Below are positions 25,305-36,200 of a stretch of 64,000 nucleotides of DNA, in pieces. This stretch comes from Stenotrophomonas lactitubi (GTDB taxonomy: Bacteria; Pseudomonadota; Gammaproteobacteria; Xanthomonadales; Xanthomonadaceae), in assembly GCF_002803515.1 (NCBI RefSeq), contig NZ_PHQX01000001.1:2976001-3040000 (forward strand), written 5' to 3'. Every line of letters begins with the position of its first letter. The first letter of the stretch is position 1. Below the pieces are notes generated by a model. The model was not told the origin of the DNA. It saw nothing but the letters and a program-made list of their open reading frames with translations, and searched no databases. The translations under genes were made by a program, and so were the position numbers.

Positions 25305-26492
25305 ATGCAGCGCTGGATCACCCTGCTTTCCCTCGCCATCGGCAGCGCCGTGGCCGCCCCCGCGGCGCTGGCCGCACCGGTCTGGGTCACCGCCTGGACC
25401 GCCTCGCCCGCGCCTGACCGCAAGGATGGCAGCGCCGATGCGCCCGTACAGTTCGCCGCGCAGACCGTGCGCCAGGACATGCGCCTGGGCAGCAAGGGCG
25501 ATGCGCTGCGTCTGCGCATCAGCAACGAGCTGGGCACCACGCCGCTGCATGTGGAAGAGGTACGGGTGCGCCTGAAGGATGGCAAGGCGGCAGCGCTGCC
25601 GGTCACCGTCGATGGACGCGTGTCCATCGACGTACCGGTAGGTACAGCGCTGCTGAGTGATGCGCTGCCATTGCGGGTTGCCGCCCTGCAGGAGATCAGC
25701 GTAACCGCGTATTTCCCGCAGCCCACCCGCCCTGCGGTGCGCCGTACGGTGGTGCGGGTGGCCGACGGCAAGCAGGACGCGGTGGCCGACAGCGTGCGCG
25801 TGGGCTATCAGCAGAATGTGTTCTCAGCCGTGCTGGTGCAGCGCGCGGATCGGCCGCAGGTGATCGTAGCCCTGGGTGATTCCATCACCGAAGGTGCGAC
25901 GGCCTCGCGTGGCTCCTTCAACCAATGGCCCGAGCGGTTGGGCCAGCGTCTGCAGCAGGCCTGCCCGGACCGCTTCGTGGTGCTCAACCAGGGCATCAGC
26001 GGCAACAAGCTGCTGGACCATGGCCGCAGCCACAGCGCGCTGTCGCGGCTGGATCGCGACGTGATCGCAGTGGCCGACGCCGACCAGGTGATCCTGTTCG
26101 AAGGCATCAATGACATCCGCCACGGTGGCGGTGCACAGCCCCTGCCGGGGCGCAGCACGACGGACATGCTGCTGGGCTACCGCCAGGTGGCCGCACGACT
26201 GCATGCGCATGGCATCCGCGCTCATCTCGGCACACTGACGCCCTTCGGCGATTCGGAGCGCTACGAACCGGTATCGGCCGCCACCCGCACCGCGATCAAC
26301 CAGTGGGCGCGTGGCAAGGACACCGGCTTCGATGGCGTGGTGGATTTCGATGCGGCGCTGCGTGATCCGAAACAGCCTGAATCATTGCCGGCGAACATCA
26401 CCCGCGATCATCTGCACCCGAACGACGAGGGCTACCGGCGCATGGCCGACTCGATCGACCTGAAGATGCTGGGATGCGATGCCCCGCGCTGA
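25305..26492 (+). CDS. Secreted SGNH/GDSL esterase, possible alginate deacetylase
   Basis: The ATG at 25305, 12 nt after the SDR stop, gives 395 aa with a signal peptide cut near ALAAPVW. Residues about 25-175 are a beta-rich accessory domain. An SGNH hydrolase domain follows with block I VALGDSITEG (Ser193), block II NQGISGN (Gly), block III GINDI (Asn) and block V DHLHPND (Asp368, His371). All four catalytic blocks are intact. Operon position after the lyases and periplasmic location suggest removal of O-acetyl groups from alginate, which is acetylated in Pseudomonas biofilms. Rhamnogalacturonan-acetylesterase-like activity on other glycans is the main alternative. Confidence 0.88.
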   Translation: MQRWITLLSLAIGSAVAAPAALAAPVWVTAWTASPAPDRKDGSADAPVQFAAQTVRQDMRLGSKGDALRLRISNELGTTPLHVEEVRVRLKDGKAAALPVTVDGRVSIDVPVGTALLSDALPLRVAALQEISVTAYFPQPTRPAVRRTVVRVADGKQDAVADSVRVGYQQNVFSAVLVQRADRPQVIVALGDSITEGATASRGSFNQWPERLGQRLQQACPDRFVVLNQGISGNKLLDHGRSHSALSRLDRDVIAVADADQVILFEGINDIRHGGGAQPLPGRSTTDMLLGYRQVAARLHAHGIRAHLGTLTPFGDSERYEPVSAATRTAINQWARGKDTGFDGVVDFDAALRDPKQPESLPANITRDHLHPNDEGYRRMADSIDLKMLGCDAPR

Positions 26493-26501
26493 GGCGGTTT
26501 T

Positions 26502-26600
26502 GTAGAGCCGAACCCGCGTTCGGCTGCTGTTGCTTCCTGTAGAGCCGAGCCATGCTCGGCTGCCTCTGCCAAAGCAGCCGAGCATGGCTCGGCTCTACAG
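26502..26600. repeat. SMAG-type repeat cluster with a 27-bp perfect palindrome
   Basis: There are three GTAG-type units. The first (26502-26525) is GTAGAGCCGAACCCG with its partner arm. The second and third (26537-26563 and 26574-26600) are exact inverted copies with 27-bp arms around a 10-nt loop, each arm being itself a stem-loop. They lie between the convergent esterase and ynfA genes and probably stabilise or end both transcripts. Confidence 0.92.
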
Positions 26601-26617
26601 AAGATCAACAGCCGCCA

Positions 26618-26944
26618 TTAGACCGGCTGCCGCGGCCCGAACATGATCACCGCCATGCCGGCCAGGCAGAGTGCAGCACCCAGCATGTCCCAGCGGCTGG
26701 GACGGATGCCGTCGACCAGCCACAGCCAGAACAGCGCCGTGCCGATGTACACGCCACCATACGCGGCGTAAACGCGGCCGCTGGCGGTCGGGTGCAGGGT
26801 CAGCAGCCAGGCGAACAACGCCAGGCTGGCCGCCGCCGGCAGCAGCAGCCAGATGCTGCCGCCCTTGCGCAGCCACAGCCAGGGCAGGTAACAGCCGACG
26901 ATCTCGGCCAGCGCGGTCAGCAGGAACAGACCCAGCGTTTTCAC
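26618..26944 (-). CDS. ynfA: YnfA / UPF0060 family membrane protein
   Basis: This 108-aa protein has four membrane helices and the family segments [14 protein letters not shown] in helix 1 and [15 protein letters not shown] in helix 3. UPF0060 proteins are small multidrug-resistance-like membrane proteins; efflux is reported for some, but this one is untested. It is the last gene of nudE-cysQ-mazG-ynfA and overlaps mazG by 4 bp. Confidence 0.93.
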   Translation of the reverse strand: MKTLGLFLLTALAEIVGCYLPWLWLRKGGSIWLLLPAAASLALFAWLLTLHPTASGRVYAAYGGVYIGTALFWLWLVDGIRPSRWDMLGAALCLAGMAVIMFGPRQPV

Positions 26945-27777
26945 GCTTTTTCCGAGGCCTTGGCGTGCTGCCAGAGCGCTTCCTGTGCATCCAGATCGAG
27001 TGCAGCCAGCGAATCGCCGTGTGCCTCGGCCTGCGCCTCCATCGAACGGAAGCGACGTTCGAACTTGTGGTTGGCCCCACGCAGCGCGGCGCCCAGATCG
27101 ATGTCCGCATGCCGCGCCAGGTTGGCGCAGACGAACAGCAGGTCACCCAGTTCCTCCTGCAGGCGCGCTTTGTTGCCGGCAATGTCGCCGCGCTCGAACT
27201 CCTCGCGCAGTTCCTGCAGCTCCTCGGCCGCCTTGTCCAGCACCGGCAGCGGGCCGGGCCAATCGAAACCGACCTTGGCTGCGCGAGACTGCAGCTTCAC
27301 CGCCCGCTGCCATTCCGGCAGGCCACGCGAGATGCCCGCAAGCGCCGAGGTGTCCCGCTCACCCTTGGCAGCGCGCTCGGCACGCTTGATCGCGTCCCAG
27401 TTGCGCATCACACCGTCAGCATCGTCGACGCTGACATCGGCGAACACATGCGGGTGCCGCCGTTGCATCTTGTCGCTGATCGCGCGCGCGACCTCGGCAA
27501 AGGCAAACGCGCCCTGCTCTTCGGCCATGCGCGCATGGAACACCACCTGCAGCAGCAGGTCCCCCAGTTCATCGCAGAGGTCGTCAAGATCGCCCCGATC
27601 GATCGCATCGGCCACTTCGTAGGCTTCTTCGATCGTATAGGGCGCGATGGTGGCGAAGTTCTGTTCCAGGTCCCAGGGACAACCGCCCTGTGGGTCGCGC
27701 AGGCGCGCCATGATGGCCAGCAGGCGCTCCAGCTCCACGCTGGCAGTGCCGGTGGCAGGGGTGTCGTGCGTGCTCAT
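26941..27777 (-). CDS. mazG: Nucleoside triphosphate pyrophosphohydrolase MazG
   Basis: The start at 27777 ([10 protein letters not shown]) gives 278 aa, close to E. coli MazG (263 aa). Both MazG domains are present: the first with CPWDLEQ and [10 protein letters not shown] plus DELGDLL, the second with ELQELREEF and EELGDLLFV. The repeated E-E-x-x-E and E/D-L-G-D motifs bind Mg2+. It hydrolyses NTPs to NMP and pyrophosphate and can clear damaged nucleotides. The start is 15 bp downstream of the cysQ stop. Confidence 0.95.
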   Translation of the reverse strand: MSTHDTPATGTASVELERLLAIMARLRDPQGGCPWDLEQNFATIAPYTIEEAYEVADAIDRGDLDDLCDELGDLLLQVVFHARMAEEQGAFAFAEVARAISDKMQRRHPHVFADVSVDDADGVMRNWDAIKRAERAAKGERDTSALAGISRGLPEWQRAVKLQSRAAKVGFDWPGPLPVLDKAAEELQELREEFERGDIAGNKARLQEELGDLLFVCANLARHADIDLGAALRGANHKFERRFRSMEAQAEAHGDSLAALDLDAQEALWQHAKASEKA

Positions 27778-27791
27778 GTGTTTCTCCAGGA

Positions 27792-28595
27792 TCAATCGGA
27801 CAACCAGTCCCGCCACGGCAGGCTGGTATCGCCCAGCGCCATGAACTCACCGTTCAACAGCGTCGGCCGGCGGTTGTAGCGGAACGGCTTGCCGGTACCG
27901 ACCGAAAGCACCGCACCACCGGCCGCGTGCAGCACGCACTGGCCGGCAGCGGTATCCCATTCGGAGGTCGGGCCCAGCCGCGGATAGACGTCCAGCCCGC
28001 CTTCGGCGATCCGGCAGAATTTCAGCGAAGAGCCCTGCACCACGGTCTCGATGTCGCCCATCCGGGCCAGCAACGCATTCGTCTCGGCTGAGCGATGCGA
28101 GCGGCTGGCGGCGACCCGCAGCGGCGCAGTCGCGGGTGTACGGGTACGCAGCACGGTGTCATGTACACCCTGCCGGCGATACGCCAGCTCGCCCCGCATC
28201 GCGTGCCAGACAATGCCGGTGACCGGCGACTGGACCACGCCGAAGGCCGGGGCGCCCTGGTAGATCAATGCGATGTTGACGCTGAATTCGCCATTGCGCT
28301 TGACGAAATCACGGGTGCCATCAAGCGGGTCGACCAGCCAGTACGCGCCCCAGTGCTGACGCTGCTCCCACGGCACCAGCGGCGACTCTTCCGACAGGAT
28401 CGGCAGGTCCGGGGTCAGCTGCCGCAGCCCCTGCTGGATCACCCGGTCGGCAGCGAGGTCGGCAGCGGTGACCGGGCTGTCGTCGTCCTTGAGTGTCACG
28501 TCGAAACCGTTGCTGTAGATCTGCATGATGGCCTGCCCGGCTTCCTGGGCGATGGCGATCGCGGTCTCGCGCAGTTCCGTGGTCAGCTTGATCAT
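27792..28595 (-). CDS. cysQ: 3'(2'),5'-bisphosphate nucleotidase CysQ
   Basis: This 267-aa member of the inositol-monophosphatase superfamily has the metal-binding motifs LSEESP, DPLDGTRDFVKR and WDTAAGQ. The length and the motif DGTRDF...GEFSVNIAL are those of CysQ. It removes the 3' phosphate of PAP formed in sulfate assimilation and recycles it to AMP. The start is the ATG at 28595, which overlaps the nudE stop by 4 bp. Confidence 0.95.
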   Translation of the reverse strand: MIKLTTELRETAIAIAQEAGQAIMQIYSNGFDVTLKDDDSPVTAADLAADRVIQQGLRQLTPDLPILSEESPLVPWEQRQHWGAYWLVDPLDGTRDFVKRNGEFSVNIALIYQGAPAFGVVQSPVTGIVWHAMRGELAYRRQGVHDTVLRTRTPATAPLRVAASRSHRSAETNALLARMGDIETVVQGSSLKFCRIAEGGLDVYPRLGPTSEWDTAAGQCVLHAAGGAVLSVGTGKPFRYNRRPTLLNGEFMALGDTSLPWRDWLSD

Positions 28596-29155
28596 CGTGC
28601 TCCCTGCAGCCACTGGCGGGCGATGAACAGCGCCGCCAGCGAACGCCCTTCGGAAAAGTCCTCGCGCAGCATCAGCTGGTCCAGATCGGCCAGCTTCCAC
28701 GGCACCACTTCCAGTTCCTCCGGCTCGTCTCCGGCCAGCTTCTCCGGATACAGGTCGCGCGCGACCACCAGCCAGGACTGATGGCTCATGTAGGTCGGCG
28801 CCAGGGTCATCGCGCGCAGCACGTCGACCTGCCGTGCGCCATAGCCGGCCTCTTCCTTCAGCTCACGGTCGGCGGCCTGCTCCGGCGTTTCGCCGGCATC
28901 GATCCGGCCCTTGACCAGGCCAAGCTCGTAGCGATGCATGCCGGCCGCGTATTCACGCACCAGCAGCACGGTTTCATCATCGAGCATCGGCACCACCACC
29001 ACCGCGCCATGGCCGCGGCTGACCAGGCGTTCGAAGCGGCGGCGTTCGCCGTTGGAGAACTCCAGGTCCAGATGCTGGCGCTGGAAGGGCCCGTTCTCCT
29101 CGTCGGTGATCCGATGGATGATCGGCAGAGGACGCCTGGCGCGGTCATCGTTCAT
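28592..29155 (-). CDS. nudE: Nudix hydrolase NudE (ADP compounds hydrolase)
   Basis: The ATG at 29155 (MNDDRARRPLPII) gives 187 aa. The Nudix box is complete: G-R-I-D-A-G-E followed by RELKEEAG. The APTYMSHQSWLVVARDLYPEKL segment is typical of NudE, which acts on ADP-ribose, NADH and Ap3A-like ADP compounds. It is the first gene of the four-gene minus-strand operon. Its promoter must lie in the 77 bp shared with bioA. Confidence 0.93.
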   Translation of the reverse strand: MNDDRARRPLPIIHRITDEENGPFQRQHLDLEFSNGERRRFERLVSRGHGAVVVVPMLDDETVLLVREYAAGMHRYELGLVKGRIDAGETPEQAADRELKEEAGYGARQVDVLRAMTLAPTYMSHQSWLVVARDLYPEKLAGDEPEELEVVPWKLADLDQLMLREDFSEGRSLAALFIARQWLQGAR

Positions 29156-29174
29156 GCGGAATCTCCGTGGCAAC

Positions 29175-29201
29175 CGGCGCATGCGCCGAGGCCGATAGAA
29201 T
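29175..29201. promoter_or_regulatory. Palindrome and -10 element between nudE and bioA
   Basis: CGGCGCATGCGCCG (29175-29188) is a perfect 14-bp palindrome, followed by TAGAAT at 29196-29201, a plausible -10 for bioA about 32 nt before its ATG. The palindrome covers the -35 position. No BirA-type operator is visible. Confidence 0.35.
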
Positions 29202-29232
29202 GTGCAGGCAGCAACATGTTCATGAGCCCGAA

Positions 29233-30614
<1,382 letters not shown>

Positions 30615-30624
<10 letters not shown>

Positions 30625-31352
30625 CCCGCTGCCCCATCGACCTGGCGCTGAACAGCGGCCAGACCGTGACCCTCCCGGAAGAGACGGCCAACCACCTGGT
30701 GCGGGTGATGCGCCTGCGCGAGGGTGACACCTGCGTGCTGTTCAACGGCGATGGCCACGACTACACCGCGACGCTGACGCTGGCCGGCAAGCGCGAAGTG
30801 CAGGTGCGCATCGACCAGGTGCAGCCGATCGGCAACGAATCGCCGCTGACCATCACCCTGCTGCAGGGCATTGCACGCGGCGAGAAGATGGATCTGATCC
30901 TGCAGAAGGCCACCGAACTGGGGGTGAGCGCGATCGTTCCGGTGAATGCCGAGCGTACCGAGGTGAAGCTGGATGCAGCACGCGCGGAAAAGCGCGTGGC
31001 GCACTGGAACAACGTGGTGCAGTCGGCCTGCGGGCAGTCCGGCCGTGCGCGCATTCCGCAGGTAGGGCCGCCGCAGTCGCTGGCGCAGGCCAGCGCGGCA
31101 CTGCCAGCCGACACGTTGCGGTTGACCCTGGACCCGCTGGGAGCGCACCGGCTGTCGACACTGCAGGCGGCGCCCGCCGGCGGCGTGGTGATCGCCATCG
31201 GCCCGGAAGGTGGCTGGTCGCCACGTGACCGTGAACAGCTGGCGGCCGCAGGCTTCCAGGGCCTGCAGTTGGGCCCACGTATCCTGCGCACGGAAACCGC
31301 AGGCCTGGCCGCGATCGCGGCATTGCAGGCACGGTTGGGCGATCTGGGATAA
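30615..31352 (+). CDS. rsmE: 16S rRNA m3U1498 methyltransferase RsmE
   Basis: This 245-aa SPOUT-class methyltransferase has an N-terminal PUA-like domain (NHLVRVMRLREGD) and the C-terminal knot with IGPEGGWSPRDRE and LGPRILRTETA, which bind SAM. It methylates U1498 of 16S rRNA. Translation is coupled to bioA, an arrangement also found in P. aeruginosa (PA0420/PA0419 neighbourhood). A SMAG pair follows the stop. Confidence 0.96.
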
Positions 31353-31379
31353 GCGACGGATCGCGCGACCACTGCGCTC

Positions 31380-31444
31380 GCCGGGCATGGCCCGGCGCTA
31401 CCCGATATCCGGAACGCCTGCGGTAGCGCCGGGCCATGCCCGGC
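31380..31444. repeat. SMAG-type inverted pair with perfect 22-bp arms
   Basis: GTAGCGCCGGGCCATGCCCG-type units at 31380-31401 (reverse) and 31423-31444 (forward) are exact inverted copies around a 21-nt spacer. It fills the gap between the convergent rsmE and chpC genes and probably acts on both 3' ends. Confidence 0.92.
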
Positions 31445-31453
31445 GGATTCCGG

Positions 31454-31918
31454 TCACGCCGTCAGCGAATCCAGCGCGGCTTCCAGTGCGTCGAGATTCG
31501 GCAACAGCGCGCTCTGTTCACCCAGCAACACGCGCATGTGCACGATGTCGGGCAGGTTTTCCTCGGACGCGTCGGCCAGCAGGCCATCGCGCGGTACCGA
31601 GATCAGCTGCGGGAAGCTCTGCGTCAACAGCGCGTAGTAGGGACGCTCCGGGTTGCCGCTGAGGGTCTTGAGCACCACCACCTTGTTGTGGCCGGCCACC
31701 GTCTCTTCGCCCAACCCGGAGAGCCGTGCGAACGACACCAGCGGCACCTGCCAGCCGTGCCAGCCGATCTCACCCACCAGCCAGCGCGGAGCGTCGGCCA
31801 CCGCCTGCACCGGTACCCGCGACATCATCTCGGCCACGGTTGCATTGGGCAGCAGGACCCGTTCGGCACCGGCCGAGATCAGGACGCCGCGGATCTCATC
31901 ATTGCTGGCGTAGCTCAT
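31454..31918 (-). CDS. chpC: CheW-like protein ChpC
   Basis: This 154-aa protein has a single CheW-like fold: LLPNATVAEMM, then GEIGWHGWQVPLVSFARL, which corresponds to the CheW NLRG-type strand. It is the last gene of the pil-chp cluster, where P. aeruginosa ChpC occupies the same place. It probably links additional receptors to the ChpA kinase. It overlaps chpB by 4 bp. Confidence 0.85.
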   Translation of the reverse strand: MSYASNDEIRGVLISAGAERVLLPNATVAEMMSRVPVQAVADAPRWLVGEIGWHGWQVPLVSFARLSGLGEETVAGHNKVVVLKTLSGNPERPYYALLTQSFPQLISVPRDGLLADASEENLPDIVHMRVLLGEQSALLPNLDALEAALDSLTA

Positions 31919-33255
31919 GCCGCATCTCCGTCGTCATCCAGGCCCCAGCGCGCGGCGATCACCTGCGCCAGTTCCTGCGGTTCACCGGCCACCATGCCGG
32001 CAGCGACCACGGCCGTCGCCGCAGCCGGGTCGTAGCAGCCTTCGCCCACCTGCCCGGCTACCCAGGCGCCGGCGGCGGCGAGGTCCAACGCCGGGCCCAC
32101 ATGGGCCAGGTCGGCACCACTGAGCAGCACCAGCGCGCTGTGTTCGGCCGACAACGCGGCAATCGAGATGCCCTGCGCTTCAGTCTGGAAATACAGGCCA
32201 TCGGCAGCAGCGTGCACGCCGATGTCATCGGCCAGCACATGCACTTCGCCCGCGGTGGCGCGCTGGCCGGCTTCGGCCAACTGCACCGGCAGCGGTGATA
32301 CGCGCGCCATCTGCTTGACCAGGTTGCCGTAGCGGCCGCCGTCCAGGCGCATGTGCACCAGCACCGGCACGGCCAGCCCGCTGGGCAGTGCCGCGAGCAG
32401 GCGGCGCAACGCATCGGGGCCGCCGATACCGGCCAGGACCAGCAGCGCACCGGCGCGGCTGCCTGCGGGTGCGGCGGCGTCCAGGTCGACCAGTGACAGA
32501 TGCTCGGTGTCGAACGCCGGTTCCGGCGCCGCGACCGTCGCAGCAGCACGCGGCTCTGCCGGCGCATCGCTGGCCTCGTCGACCAGCGACCAGGCCGTGT
32601 GATCGGTGAACGCCGTCGGTGGAGCTGCCGGCACCGGCGGCGGTGCAGCCGCTGCATCAGCGGGCGTCGCCGTCTCCGCCAGCACCGGCTGCAGCGCCGC
32701 CAGTGCCTGCTCCAGCGCGATCGGCTCATGCAGATGTGCCGGCGGCGAATAGAGGCCATCTGCCGGCACGTCGTCGGCCCACGAACGGGCCTGTTCCAGG
32801 TGCGGCTGCAGCGCGGCTTCCTTCGGCACCGGCGGCGGCGTCGACGGCCGGCCCGGCTCAAGCTGCAGTGCCGGTTCGTCCTCGGCACCCGGCGGCAGCA
32901 CCTGCTGGTGGCCGTGCAGCTTGGCGGCCAGGTGGCGGCCCCAGCGCTGCGCTTCCCACCCATCGCGGCGCGCGGCCAGTTCAGCCTCGTCGAACACCAG
33001 GGTCAACCCGGGCGCCGACAGCGCCGGTTCCAGGCGCTCCAGCGCATCTTCAATGGCCGCTTCCAGCGCGATCACCACGAACTGCGGGCGTGCATCCTGC
33101 AGCGCCTGCGGCTCCAGCGTGATGGGATCGTCTTCCAGCACGATCTGCACGTCGGCATGGGCCAACGCCTCGCGCAGGCGCTCGCGCGCCGCGCCCGGGC
33201 GGGCCAGCAGGGCTACGGCCGGAACCGGATCGAGGTCACTCACGGACACGGGCAA
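31915..33255 (-). CDS. chpB: ChpB homologue: CheB-type domain without catalytic residues
   Basis: This 446-aa protein sits where the methylesterase ChpB lies in the P. aeruginosa Chp cluster. Residues 1-115 look like a divergent receiver domain. A Pro/Ala/Glu-rich linker runs to about 265, and a CheB-like domain follows. In that domain the G-A-S-T-G-G motif reads L-A-G-I-G-G-P (Gly276 at the nucleophile position). The His of QHM is kept (His301), and the G-M-G-x-D-G motif reads GADLAHVG near 380-387, so the catalytic Ser and Asp are gone. It is also shortened between these motifs. It is probably a non-enzymatic scaffold or regulator. It overlaps chpA by 20 bp. Confidence 0.8.
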   Translation of the reverse strand: MPVSVSDLDPVPAVALLARPGAARERLREALAHADVQIVLEDDPITLEPQALQDARPQFVVIALEAAIEDALERLEPALSAPGLTLVFDEAELAARRDGWEAQRWGRHLAAKLHGHQQVLPPGAEDEPALQLEPGRPSTPPPVPKEAALQPHLEQARSWADDVPADGLYSPPAHLHEPIALEQALAALQPVLAETATPADAAAAPPPVPAAPPTAFTDHTAWSLVDEASDAPAEPRAAATVAAPEPAFDTEHLSLVDLDAAAPAGSRAGALLVLAGIGGPDALRRLLAALPSGLAVPVLVHMRLDGGRYGNLVKQMARVSPLPVQLAEAGQRATAGEVHVLADDIGVHAAADGLYFQTEAQGISIAALSAEHSALVLLSGADLAHVGPALDLAAAGAWVAGQVGEGCYDPAAATAVVAAGMVAGEPQELAQVIAARWGLDDDGDAA

Positions 33256-36200
33256 TCCCCAGCAAGTCGTACACGTTACGCATCAGGTCCAGCTCCTGGT
33301 ACGGCTTGCCCAGGTAGCGCTGCACACCGATTTCGAAGGCGCGCTGGCGGTGCTTGTCGCCGCTGCGCGAGGTGATCATCACGATCGGCACGTCCTTGTA
33401 GCGCGGGTCGGCGCGCATTGCGGTAGCCAGCTCGTAACCGTCCATCCGCGGCATTTCGATATCCAGCAGCATCAGGTCCGGCACGCGCTCTTCCAGCTGT
33501 TCCAGGGCTTCGACGCCATCGCGGGCGACGCTCACCTCGAAGTTGTGACGCTCCAGGATGCGGCCGGTGACCTTGCGCATGGTCAGCGAATCGTCCACCA
33601 CCATCACCAACGGCACCTGGCGTTCCTGGCGGGGTGCATTGACCAGCACCGGCGCGGTCGGGTTGGCCAGGAAGCGACGCACCAGCGGGGCCACGTCCAG
33701 GATCACCACCACGCGGCCATCGCCGGTGATGGTGGCGCCATAGATGCCCGGTACCGAGGCGATCTGCAGGCCCACCGGCTTGACCACGACTTCGCGGTTG
33801 CCCAGCACCTGGTCGATCGCAACGGCGGCGCGCAGGTCGCCCGCGCGGACCAGCAGCAGCGGCACCTGGGCCTGGCCGTCGGCGCGCGCCGGCGCCTGGC
33901 CGACCAGACTGCCGAGGTCGTACAGCGGATAGTCTTCGCCGCTGTAGCGGTAGCTGCTGTCGGCCGCTTCGAAGCGTTCGTGCGACAGCCGTCCAATGCC
34001 ACTGACCGACGCCACCGGTACTGCGAAGGTGGTTTCGCCGATCTGCACGAACACCGCCTGGGTGACCGCCAGCGTCTGCGGCAGGCGCAGGGTGAAACGC
34101 ACGCCCTGGCCACGTACCGACTGGATGTCGACCGAGCCGCCGAGCTGGCGCACTTCGTTGCCGACCACGTCCATGCCGACGCCACGGCCCGCCAGCTGGC
34201 TGACCTGGTCGGCAGTGGAGAAGCCCGAAGCAAAGATCAGGTTGTCCAGTTCCTGCTCGCTCGGCTGCGCATCGGCAGGCAGCAAGCCGCGTTCGATGGC
34301 GCGACGGCGGATCGCTTCACGATCCAGGCCAGCGCCATCGTCGGCCACGTCCAGCACGATTTCCGAGCCCTCGCGGTGCAGGCGGATGGCGATTTCGCCC
34401 TCTTCCGGCTTGCCGGCGGCACGACGTTGTTCCGGCGCTTCCAGGCCATGGGCAACCGAGTTGCGCAGCATGTGCTCCAGCGGCGCAACCATGCGATCAA
34501 GCACGTTGCGGTCGAGTTCGCCGTGGGTGCCTTCCAGGGTCAGGTGGACCTGCTTGCCGGTGTCCATGCCGGCCTGGCGGACCACCCGGCGCAGGCGCGG
34601 CACCAGGCCGTCGAACGGCACCATGCGCGCGCGCATCAGGCCGTCCTGCAGTTCCGAACTGACACGCGACTGCTGCTGCAGGAGCGAATCGTACTGGCGC
34701 GACAGATCGTCCAGCACGCCCTGCAGGCCACCCAGATCGGCGGCGGACTCGTTCAGCGCGCGGCTGAGCTGCTGCAGGGTGGAGAAACGGTCCAGTTCCA
34801 GCGGATCGAACTTGTGGTCGGCCTGGTCCTGCTCGCGTTGGTAGCGGGCAACGATCTGCGCTTCGGTTTCCAGGTCCAGGCGACGCAGCTGGTCGCGCAG
34901 ACGCGCGTTGGTGCGTTCCAGCTCGCCCATCGCGCCGCGGAAGGCGCCGAGCTGCTGTTCCAGGCGCGAACGGTAGATCGCCACTTCACCGGCGTGGTTG
35001 ACCAGGCGGTCGAGCAGATCGGCGCGCACACGCACCTGTTCCTGCTGCGGACGGGCCAGCGGGTCTTCTTCGGTGGAGCCTTCCACCGGCAACGGTGCCG
35101 ACAACGGGGCGTCGACCACGGCCACGGCCGGAGTCGCCTGCGGGGCCTGCTCCGCCACGACGGCAGCAGCGGCTGCAGCTGCGCTGGCAGCGGCGGCGAT
35201 GTCGGTCGTGGTCCGTGCTTCAAAGGCATCGAGCAGATCCTGTGCCGGCTCGACAATGCGGTGTTCGCCAGTGCGGGTCAGCAGCTGGTGCAGACGATCG
35301 AAACCGCGTTCCAGCAACTGCACGTCACGACGTTCGATCTCGGTACGCCCGCCGGCGACAGCCTCCAGCAGCGATTCGATGCTGTGGCCGAGATCGCCGA
35401 TGGCGTTGATGCCCGCCATGCGCGCGCCGCCCTTCAGCGTATGCAGATCGCGCTGCAGGCCGGCCAGGGCTTCGCGGTCCTGCGGCGCTTCGCGCAGTTC
35501 GCTGATCAGCCCATCGCAATGATCCAGCAGGTCCTTGCCTTCCTCGACGAAGATGTCGACCAGCTCGCGGTCATAGACGCTGAAGTCGAGCAGGTCGGCG
35601 CTTTCTTCGGTCTCGGACTCGGTCTCGGACTCGGTCTGGGCCTCGAGCACAGCCGTATCCGCCGGCACCGCCGCGTCGGCGCTGTCGACGGCGACAGGTT
35701 CGGCGTCGATCGCCGCAGCCTCCATCGCGACCGGCACCACGATCATGCCGCTGTCCACCACGGCAGCCTGGCCCGGAGCATCTTCCAGTTCGAAGAAACG
35801 CGAGGGCGAAATGGCGTCCTGCGCCGTCTCCACGGGCCCGACGTCTTCCACCGTCGCCGGGGACGGCTGGTCGGTGCTCTCTCCTTCACCGACCGCCGCC
35901 TCCCCGCCGACGTCCGCATCCTCGGCAAAGGCTTCCGCCTCGCCAGGCGCGAGTTCGCTGGCCTGCAGGCCGAGCACGGGCCATTGCCCGTCTTCGTCCC
36001 GGTCCTGCTCCTCATCGATCACGTGAAGGCCGGCCTCGAGCGCGGCTTCCAGCGTGACCGGGTCTGCGAAGCCCGGCACAGCCATTTCATCCTGCAGGCT
36101 GGACAGCTCGCTGTCGAGCGGCACTGCAGCAGCGTCTTCATCCACCGCCATTTCAGGTGTGAACGGCAGCGGCGTATTCAGGTCGTTTGCGACATCCAGG

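Noticed and set aside
16371..26492. The alginate genes as a recently acquired island
   Set aside because: GC content and codon use look like the neighbours, and there is no integrase, tRNA or direct repeat at the borders.
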